Below the pieces are notes generated by a model, which saw nothing but the letters and a program-made list of their open reading frames with translations, made no database searches and was not told where the DNA came from. This document shows, in pieces, positions 1 through 6,362 of a DNA stretch of 6,362 nucleotides. Position numbers and translations under genes: made by a program. The stretch is taken from positions 1 through 6,362 of the forward strand of contig CAMLIA010000220.1 of NCBI GenBank assembly GCA_946479905.1, read 5' to 3'. The stretch's first letter is position 1. Each line of letters starts with the position of its first letter. Origin of the DNA: an uncultured Frankiales bacterium (GTDB lineage Bacteria > Actinomycetota > Actinomycetes > Mycobacteriales > SCTD01).

Positions 1-145
1 AGGACTACTACCGCGCGAACGTGGACTTCTTCACCGAGACGACCTCCATCGGCAGTCCCGGCGGCGCGTCGAAGGTCGGGCCGCAGGACGTCGACCACCC
101 GCTCGTCGCGGCGCTGCCGGTGCGTGCGGCCCAGCCGAGCCCGGG

Positions 146-149
<4 letters not shown>
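1..149 (+). CDS. C-terminal fragment of an unrecognised protein
   Basis: This is the 3' end of a gene entering from the left. The frame begins at base 3, gives 48 complete codons and ends at TAA 147-149. The visible tail starts DYYRANVDFFTETTSIG and ends in a Pro/Ala-rich stretch (AAQPSPG). Codon third positions are mostly G or C, as in the other genes here, and the frame is open from the window edge to the stop, so I take it as real coding sequence. I do not recognise the family from this tail, and no catalytic motif, membrane segment or repeat is visible. The gene converges on glgX and their stop codons overlap. The neighbourhood gives no safe functional hint, because convergent genes need not be related. 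Confidence 0.6.
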
Positions 150-2241
<2,092 letters not shown>

Positions 2242-2245
<4 letters not shown>

Positions 2246-3156
2246 AGCGCCGACCCCATTCGGGGACGGCCGGCCCGCGAGGTCTGCCGGCGCTCGGGCG
2301 GGATCAGGTCGGCGAGCGTCGAGCCCTTGGGCAGCACGAGCGCCTGGCCGCGCTGCTTGCGCTCCAGCATCGCGTGCACGACCAGGGCGTCGCGCACCAG
2401 CGCGGCGAACTCCTCCGGCCGCGACAGCAGCCAGCCGTGCCGGCCCTGCACCACCTCCGCGGGCAGCGAGCCGGCGATCGAGCTCAGCGCCCCGGGCAGG
2501 ATCAGCCGGTCGTCGTCGCCCCAGAAGAACAGCACGGGAACGCCGGAGGCGACGAGCGCCGCGGCGTCGTCGGCGAGGTCGACGGTGAGGGCCAGCCGTG
2601 CCGTGACCGCCATCGTCAGCGGCCGGCGCAGCGCGTTCGGCAGGAAGTCGCGCAGCATGCCCGGGGCGGACCGCGCGAGGTCGCGGGGGCTGAGCTCGGT
2701 CAGCGTGCCGAGCATCCACTTCAGCCAGGAGGCGTCGACCAGGCCGGTGCGCTGGCCGGGGGCGCCGCCGACCGAGTTCAGCAGGGTGAGCGAGCGCACC
2801 CGCTCGGGGCGGTGGCGGGCCAGCGAGATCCCGATGCCGCCGCCGAAGGAGTGCCCCACGACGAACGCCGGGTGCTCCACGCCGAGCACGTCGAGCAGCC
2901 GGCCGACCTGGTCGCTGTAGGTGCGCAGGCCGAGCGACCGCAGGGGTGGCCGGGCGCTCCCGCCGAAGCCGGGCAGGGCCGGCGCGATGACCTGCAGCCC
3001 CGCCCCCGTCAGCCGGGTGATGCCGTCGGCGTACGCCCGTGGGGACAGCCCCCAGCCGTGCAGGAACAGCAGCGGGTCACCGTGTCCGGCCGTCATGACC
3101 CGCAGGGCGCAGCCGTCGACGTCGACGGTCTGCCAGTGCGGTCGGTCCAGGGACAA
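2242..3156 (-). CDS. Alpha/beta hydrolase, substrate unknown
   Basis: This is a 304-residue alpha/beta-hydrolase-fold protein. The oxyanion-hole motif HGWG lies at 33-36. The nucleophile elbow GHSFGG spans 101-106 with S103. The catalytic acid is probably D216, in the WGDDDRLILP pattern, and the general base is H240 in RHGW. The lid lies roughly at 130-200. No signal peptide or membrane helix is seen, so it is probably cytoplasmic. Residues 262-304 extend past the normal end of the fold as a basic, Pro/Arg-rich tail. The start is TTG at 3156: a GGAG sits 5 bases upstream and an in-frame TGA lies 12 bases before the TTG, so no longer start exists. The next in-frame ATG (residue 21) would remove the first strands. 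The gene lies 32 bases after the hypothetical gene and overlaps glgX by 4 bases. The family includes esterases, haloalkane dehalogenases, epoxide hydrolases and C-C hydrolases, and the motifs do not decide between them. A role in glycogen metabolism is only suggested by the coupling. Confidence 0.9.
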
Positions 3157-3161
3157 GGGAG

Positions 3162-3165
3162 CTCC
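3162..3165 (-). promoter_or_regulatory. Ribosome-binding site supporting a TTG start
   Basis: GGAG on the minus strand (CTCC on plus) lies 5 bases before the TTG at 3156-3154. With the in-frame TGA just upstream, it fixes this rare start codon for the alpha/beta hydrolase. Confidence 0.65.
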
Positions 3166-3188
3166 AGGTCAGGGGAGTGCTGCGGTGC

Positions 3189-3833
3189 TCAGTGCCCGGC
3201 ACGTCCGGCGTGCAACATGGCATGCCGGTCCACCAGCACCTCGTGCCGGGTGGGGTCGGGGTGGTCGCCGTGCGCCAGGACGAGGTGCCCGAGGCACTTC
3301 TCGTGGTCGGCCATCAGGTCGCACCAGCTGTGCACGAGGGTGGTGGCGGCGACCAGCGCCTCGAGCCGGGTCCGCATCGGCAGCAGCATGAGCGTCGTCT
3401 CGAGCTCGGTCACGGTCTCCTCGCTCAGCAGCGGGACGGGGTTGTCCTCGAAGACGGCCAGGTCGTCGTCACCGATCGCGTCGAGCGGCAGCTGCCCGGG
3501 GAGCTCGTCGTCGTCGCTCTCGTCGTACTCGTCCTCGTCCTCGTCGTCGTCCTCCCACTCCTCCTCGACGTCGGCGAGCCGGATCCCGGCCTGCTCCGCC
3601 CAGCGGGCCTCCTCCTCGAGGTCGACCTCCACCGGGAGGGCGGCGAAGAACGCGTCCTGCCAGCGCTCGAGGAGGTCGACGACCGCCTCGCAGCGCTCCA
3701 GGAGGGTGCCGAGGTCGCCCTCGGACGGGACGAGCAGCGTGCGTGCGAGAGCGTCCGCCGCCGCCGGCGGGATGTCCTGCAGCGGATCGGCCGAGCTCAC
3801 GGTGTGGACGACACCGCGCGAATCGCGGAACAC
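3189..3833 (-). CDS. Hypothetical protein with acidic centre and His-rich tail
   Basis: I do not recognise the family of this 214-residue protein. Residues 1-85 look helical (for example LLERCEAVVDLLERWQDAFF), and residues 89-110 are almost entirely Asp/Glu. A second probably helical segment (138-175) leads to a C-terminal tail with nine His and two Cys in the last 47 residues (C171, C180; H168, 177, 183, 188, 191, 197, 204, 208, 214). There is no signal peptide or membrane segment, so it is probably a soluble, very acidic cytoplasmic protein. I chose the GTG at 3833 because an in-frame TGA lies 18 bases upstream with no start codon between. There is no good ribosome-binding site, but a TACGCT box lies 6 bases before the GTG, which would fit a leaderless mRNA. 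A GTG at residue 12 is a weaker alternative. Third codon positions are GC-rich throughout. It is the first gene of the run leading to the hydrolase and glgX. The acidic and His-rich parts could bind metal or cations, but that is only inference. Confidence 0.8.
   Translation of the reverse strand: MFRDSRGVVHTVSSADPLQDIPPAAADALARTLLVPSEGDLGTLLERCEAVVDLLERWQDAFFAALPVEVDLEEEARWAEQAGIRLADVEEEWEDDDEDEDEYDESDDDELPGQLPLDAIGDDDLAVFEDNPVPLLSEETVTELETTLMLLPMRTRLEALVAATTLVHSWCDLMADHEKCLGHLVLAHGDHPDPTRHEVLVDRHAMLHAGRAGH
3504..3569. repeat. Low-complexity TCG/TCC-type trinucleotide tract
   Basis: On the plus strand this stretch is an imperfect run of TCG, TCC and TCT triplets (for example CTCGTCCTCGTCCTCGTCG). 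On the minus strand it encodes the acidic run at residues 89-110 of the hypothetical protein. Length changes in steps of three would keep the frame. It is explained by the coding sequence but could be variable between strains. Confidence 0.7.
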
Positions 3834-3839
3834 CCACCG

Positions 3840-3845
3840 AGCGTA
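3840..3845 (-). promoter_or_regulatory. Candidate -10 box of the leftward operon (leaderless)
   Basis: TACGCT read on the minus strand fits the actinobacterial TANNNT -10 pattern. Six bases separate it from the GTG at 3833, so transcription would begin at or very near the first base of the start codon. That agrees with the lack of a ribosome-binding site. No convincing -35 box is seen, which is common in these organisms. Inference from pattern and spacing only. Confidence 0.4.
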
Positions 3846-3849
3846 GGGT
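3844..3849 (+). promoter_or_regulatory. Candidate -10 box of the enoyl-CoA hydratase gene
   Basis: TAGGGT fits TANNNT and lies 29 bases before the GTG at 3879. It would give a short leader of about 22 bases that still contains the ribosome-binding site. It shares two base pairs (3844-3845) with the opposite-facing box. An inverted repeat ACCGG-CA-CCGGT (3851-3862) sits at the predicted start of transcription. No clear -35 box is seen. Confidence 0.35.
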
Positions 3850-3865
3850 CACCGGCACCGGTTCT

Positions 3866-3872
3866 GAGGAGG
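3866..3872 (+). promoter_or_regulatory. Strong ribosome-binding site deciding a GTG start
   Basis: GAGGAGG lies 6 bases before the GTG at 3879, which is in frame with the crotonase protein. An ATG at 3874 lies closer but is out of frame and only 1 base from the site, so the GTG is the real start. Confidence 0.8.
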
Positions 3873-3878
3873 AATGTC

Positions 3879-4658
3879 GTGGGAGAGCTCGTCCGACTCG
3901 AGGTCGAGGGTGCGATCGGGACGATCCGGCTCGACCGGCCGAAGATGAACGCGATCGACGCCCAGCTCTGCGGCGAGCTGCTCGAAGCGGTGTCGGAGGT
4001 GCGCGACAACCCCGCCATCCGCGCGGCCGTGCTCTGGGGCGGCGACCGCGTCTTCGCTGCCGGCGCCGACATCAAGGAGATGGAGAGCAAGTCCGCCGCC
4101 GACATGATCGGCTACGGCACCGCCCTGCAGGAGACCTTCAAGCAGGTGGCGCGGCTGCCCAAGCCCGTCGTGGCGGCGGTCAACGGGTACGCCCTGGGCG
4201 GCGGGTTCGAGCTCGCGCTCACCGCGGACTTCCGGGTGCTCGGCGAGAGCGCGCAGGTGGGCGTGCCGGAGATCCTGCTCGGCGTCATCCCGGGCGCCGG
4301 CGGCACCCAGCGACTGACCCGGCTCGTGGGTCCGGCGAAGGCGAAGTCGATGGTCTACACCGGCCGGTTCGTGAAGGCCGACGAGGCGCTGGCGCTCGGC
4401 ATCGCCGACAAGGTCGTCCCGGACGCCGACGTCCACGCCAGTGCGGTGGAGATGGCGTCGCAGTGGGCGGCCGGTCCCGCCGTCGCCCTGCGCGCGGCGA
4501 AGCAGGCGATCGACGACGGCCTCGAGCTGGACCTGGACGCTGCGCTGCGGCTCGAGACAGCTCTGTTCGCAGGGCTGTTCGCCACCGACGACCAGAAGGC
4601 CGGCATGCAGTCCTTCGTCGCGAACGGCCCCGGGAAGGCCACGTTCTCCGGAACCTGA
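3879..4658 (+). CDS. Enoyl-CoA hydratase (crotonase family)
   Basis: This 259-residue protein has the normal length of single-domain crotonases, which hydrate trans-2-enoyl-CoA to 3-hydroxyacyl-CoA in beta-oxidation and related CoA-ester breakdown. The oxyanion-hole and CoA-binding motif FAAGADIKEM spans 59-68. The second oxyanion segment NGYALGGGFELAL covers 102-114, and VPEILLGVIPGAGGTQRL covers 129-146. E111 and E131 are 20 residues apart and match the two catalytic glutamates of rat mitochondrial crotonase (E144 and E164). That argues for a true hydratase rather than an isomerase or inactive paralogue. The C-terminal helix (FATDDQKAGMQSFV) is the usual trimerisation end. It resembles mycobacterial EchA8-type hydratases, but the exact substrate is not readable. 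The start is GTG with a strong GAGGAGG 6 bases upstream. The gene is divergent from the glgX operon and 164 bases before etfB on the same strand, which fits a beta-oxidation context. Confidence 0.93.
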   Translation: MGELVRLEVEGAIGTIRLDRPKMNAIDAQLCGELLEAVSEVRDNPAIRAAVLWGGDRVFAAGADIKEMESKSAADMIGYGTALQETFKQVARLPKPVVAAVNGYALGGGFELALTADFRVLGESAQVGVPEILLGVIPGAGGTQRLTRLVGPAKAKSMVYTGRFVKADEALALGIADKVVPDADVHASAVEMASQWAAGPAVALRAAKQAIDDGLELDLDAALRLETALFAGLFATDDQKAGMQSFVANGPGKATFSGT

Positions 4659-4822
4659 CAGGACGTGTCGGAGGTCACGCGCGCCTCGGATTGCCGCACC
4701 GCTACCGCCGGGTAACACTGTTGCGACAGAGGGTGCCGGTCGCAGCCGCTCACGGCGCAGATACGGTTGTCCCCTCAACACCCTGACCCGCGCCCGGTGC
4801 GCGCGTGATCCGAAGGCCGTAG
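4659..4822 (+). promoter_or_regulatory. Intergenic region with possible etfBA promoter
   Basis: These 164 bases hold no convincing gene. TACGGT at 4762-4767 fits a TANNNT -10 box and would start an mRNA near 4774, leaving about a 48-base leader. Upstream, AACA-C-TGTT (4714-4722) is a perfect 9-base odd palindrome that could be a repressor half-site or chance. TTGCCG at 4691 is a possible -35 for a weaker -10 near 4713. CGCGC/GCGCG (4789-4803) can form a small hairpin before the ribosome-binding site. I see no clear terminator after the hydratase gene, so some read-through into etfB is possible. Confidence 0.35.
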
Positions 4823-5602
4823 ATGAACATCGTCGTACTGGTGAAGCAGGTGCCCGACACCTGGGCCGAGCGCAAGCTCAACGACTCGGACAAGACCCTC
4901 GACCGCGCGTCGGTCGACGTCGTCATGAACGAGATCGATGAGTACGCCGTCGAGGAGGCGCTGCGCATCAAGGAGGCGCAGGGCGGCGAGGTCACCATCC
5001 TGACCATGGGCCCCGAGCGGGCCGTGGAGACGATCCGCAAGGCGCTCTCGATGGGCGCCGACAAGGCCGTGCACCTCGTCGACGACGCCCTGAAGGGCAG
5101 CGACGCCGTGCAGACCTCCGCCGCGCTCGCCAAGGTCCTCGAGGGCCTCGAGTACGACCTGGTCATCGTCGGCTCCGAGGCGACCGACAGCCGGATGGCC
5201 GTCATGGGCGCCCTGCTGTCGGAGCGGCTCGGCCAGCCGCAGCTCACCGGCGCGCGCAAGCTCACGGTCGAGGGCGGCGCCGTCACGATCGAGCGCCAGA
5301 CCGATGACGGGTACGCCGTCGTCACGGCGAGCGCCCCGGCCATCGTGTCGGTGGTCGAGAAGATCAACGAGCCGCGCTACCCCTCCTTCAAGGGGATCAT
5401 GGCGGCCAAGAGCAAGCCGCTCGAGACCAAGGCGCTCGCGGACACCGGGCTCGACGCCGGTGCCGTCGGGCTGGCCAGCGCGCCGTCGCAGGTCGTCGAG
5501 TTCGCGAACAAGCCGCCGCGCCAGGCGGGTCAGATCGTCAAGGACGAGGGTGACGGCGGCGCCAAGGTCGCCGAGTTCCTCGCATCGCAGAAGTTCATCT
5601 GA
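4823..5602 (+). CDS. etfB: Electron transfer flavoprotein, beta subunit
   Basis: This 259-residue protein is the beta subunit of the soluble heterodimeric flavoprotein that accepts electrons from acyl-CoA dehydrogenases and passes them to a membrane oxidoreductase. In mycobacteria the same pair (FixA/FixB) works with EtfD. The N-terminal nucleotide-binding fold starts MNIVVLVKQVPDT. Family motifs follow: NEIDEYAVEEAL (36-47), GADKAVHL (78-85), GSEATDS (117-123) and the signature region IERQTDDGYAVVTASAP (156-172). In that region an Ala stands where the consensus usually has Glu/Gln. EPRYPSFKGIMAAK (183-196) is the loop that contacts partner dehydrogenases. In human ETF the key residue there is a leucine, and here F189 aligns with it. 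The C-terminal arm (about 225-259) embraces the alpha subunit. The ATG start has GAAGG 6 bases upstream. etfA follows 14 bases downstream, so the two are surely cotranscribed. Confidence 0.96.
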   Translation: MNIVVLVKQVPDTWAERKLNDSDKTLDRASVDVVMNEIDEYAVEEALRIKEAQGGEVTILTMGPERAVETIRKALSMGADKAVHLVDDALKGSDAVQTSAALAKVLEGLEYDLVIVGSEATDSRMAVMGALLSERLGQPQLTGARKLTVEGGAVTIERQTDDGYAVVTASAPAIVSVVEKINEPRYPSFKGIMAAKSKPLETKALADTGLDAGAVGLASAPSQVVEFANKPPRQAGQIVKDEGDGGAKVAEFLASQKFI

Positions 5603-5616
5603 GGGGCATCGGAAAA

Positions 5617-6362
5617 GTGGCTGAGATTCTCGTCCTGATCGACCATGTCGAGGGCGCCCCGAAGAAGGTGTCCTACGAGCTGCTCACGCTGGCCAAGAGC
5701 CTCGGTGAGCCGACCGCCGTCGTGCTCGGCAAGGGTGCCGCCGCGGCCGTCGACAAGGTGAAGGCCTACGGCGCCGAGAAGGTGCACGTCGGCGAGTCCG
5801 AGGACTTCGACAACTACCTGGCGGCGCCCAAGGCGACCGCCCTCGCGCAGCTGGTCGCGGCCGGCAGCCCTGCGGCGGTGCTCATCCCGAGCAACTCCGA
5901 GGGCAAGGAGGTCGCGGCCCGCCTCGCCGTCAAGACCGGTGGTGGCCTGCTCACCGACGCCGTCGGCGTCACGCCCGAGCTGGTCGCCGAGCAGCCGATC
6001 TTCGGTGGCTCGGTCGTCGTGAAGTCCAAGGTGCAGACCGGTACGCCGATCATCACCGTCCGCGCGAACTCCACCGCCCCGGTCGAGGCCCCCGGCGCCG
6101 GTGCGGTCGAGACCCTCACGGTGGAGCTGAGCGACGCCGACAAGGCCAGCACCGTCAAGGAGCGGGTCGTCGAGGCCAAGGGCGGTCGCCCCGACCTCGG
6201 TGAGGCGTCCATCGTCGTGTCCGGCGGTCGTGGTGTCGGCTCGCCCGAGAACTTCTCGATCATCGAGGCGCTCGCCGACTCCCTCGGTGCCGCTGTCGGT
6301 GCCTCGCGCGCCGCCACCGACGCCGGCTGGTACCCGCACCAGAACCAGGTCGGCCAGACCGG
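5617..6362 (+). CDS. etfA: Electron transfer flavoprotein, alpha subunit (3' truncated)
   Basis: The first 248 codons of etfA are present, with no stop before the window edge. The family is about 320 residues, so the last fifth is missing. The N-terminal domain starts MAEILVLIDHVEGAPKKVSY. The alpha/beta linker has PSNSEGKEVAARLA (91-104). The FAD-binding C-terminal domain shows SGGRGVGSPENF (202-213), whose Arg lies at the flavin in known structures, and then SRAATDAGWYPHQNQVGQ (230-247), the FAD-contacting segment cut at the edge. The closing segment of the FAD domain lies outside the window. Translation starts at GTG 5617, 14 bases after etfB. GAGGGG (5601-5606) overlaps the etfB stop and is 10 bases from the start, with a nearer GGA at 5611. 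The protein forms the FAD-carrying half of the EtfBA dimer, which serves beta-oxidation and amino-acid catabolism. Confidence 0.96.
   Translation, partial: MAEILVLIDHVEGAPKKVSYELLTLAKSLGEPTAVVLGKGAAAAVDKVKAYGAEKVHVGESEDFDNYLAAPKATALAQLVAAGSPAAVLIPSNSEGKEVAARLAVKTGGGLLTDAVGVTPELVAEQPIFGGSVVVKSKVQTGTPIITVRANSTAPVEAPGAGAVETLTVELSDADKASTVKERVVEAKGGRPDLGEASIVVSGGRGVGSPENFSIIEALADSLGAAVGASRAATDAGWYPHQNQVGQT

Noticed and set aside
2246..2719. A 158-codon N-terminal extension of GlgX, since the frame stays open upstream of 2245.
   Set aside because: The extension is low-complexity Arg/Ala/Pro-rich sequence antiphase to the hydrolase gene, whose motifs are intact. GlgX domains begin just after the GTG at 2245.
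3874..3876. ATG just after GAGGAGG as a start, perhaps of a small leader peptide.
   Set aside because: It is out of frame with the hydratase, only 1 base from the ribosome-binding site, and its frame closes after about two dozen codons with no recognisable peptide.
3177..3878. A plus-strand extension that would lengthen the enoyl-CoA hydratase by more than 230 residues.
   Set aside because: The extension is a Val/Leu-rich shadow of the minus-strand hypothetical gene. The crotonase fold begins right after the GTG at 3879, which has a strong ribosome-binding site.
4674..4690. GAGG...CCTC as a terminator after the hydratase gene.
   Set aside because: Only 4 paired bases around a 9-base loop and no T tract, which is too weak to call.
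3849..4781. A 310-codon minus-strand open frame opposite the enoyl-CoA hydratase.
   Set aside because: It is antisense to a gene with all catalytic residues, and its His/Arg/Asp-rich composition is typical of shadow frames.
5530..6339. A minus-strand open frame opposite etfA.
   Set aside because: Antisense to clear etfA coding sequence, Asp/Gly/Arg-rich with no recognisable domain.

Overview
The window is a GC-rich stretch (by eye around 70% G+C, with a strong G/C preference at third codon positions and frequent GTG/TTG starts) that looks like ordinary chromosome of an actinobacterium, probably a Nocardioides/Kineosporia-like lineage. That placement rests on the style of the proteins and the gene content, not on a marker gene. 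I see no mobile element, CRISPR array, tRNA or rRNA.

Layout. Bases 1-149 hold the last 48 codons of a plus-strand gene I do not recognise. It runs tail-to-tail into a minus-strand operon, and the two stop codons share two base pairs. Reading in its own direction (right to left), the operon is: a hypothetical protein with a very acidic centre and a His-rich tail (3833-3189), an alpha/beta hydrolase starting at TTG (3156-2242), and the glycogen debranching enzyme GlgX (2245-146). The GTG start of glgX overlaps the TGA stop of the hydrolase by 4 bp (GTGA), so the two are probably translationally coupled. A 45-bp divergent intergenic region (3834-3878) separates this operon from plus-strand genes of fatty-acid and amino-acid oxidation: an enoyl-CoA hydratase (3879-4658), then after a 164-bp gap etfB (4823-5602) and etfA (from 5617, cut by the window end).

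How the genes work together. The rightward genes form a catabolic module. The hydratase carries out the second step of beta-oxidation, and EtfBA collects electrons from acyl-CoA dehydrogenases (none encoded in view) and passes them towards the respiratory chain. The leftward operon concerns storage carbohydrate through GlgX. The roles of the hydrolase and the hypothetical protein are not known, and only operon structure links them to glycogen.

Novelty. I found no clearly undescribed system. The points most worth a second look are the divergent promoter region with two overlapping -10-like boxes (one implying a leaderless mRNA), the acidic/His-rich hypothetical protein built over a TCG/TCC-type low-complexity tract, the coupled hydrolase-glgX pair, and the hairpin that holds both convergent stop codons in its loop.
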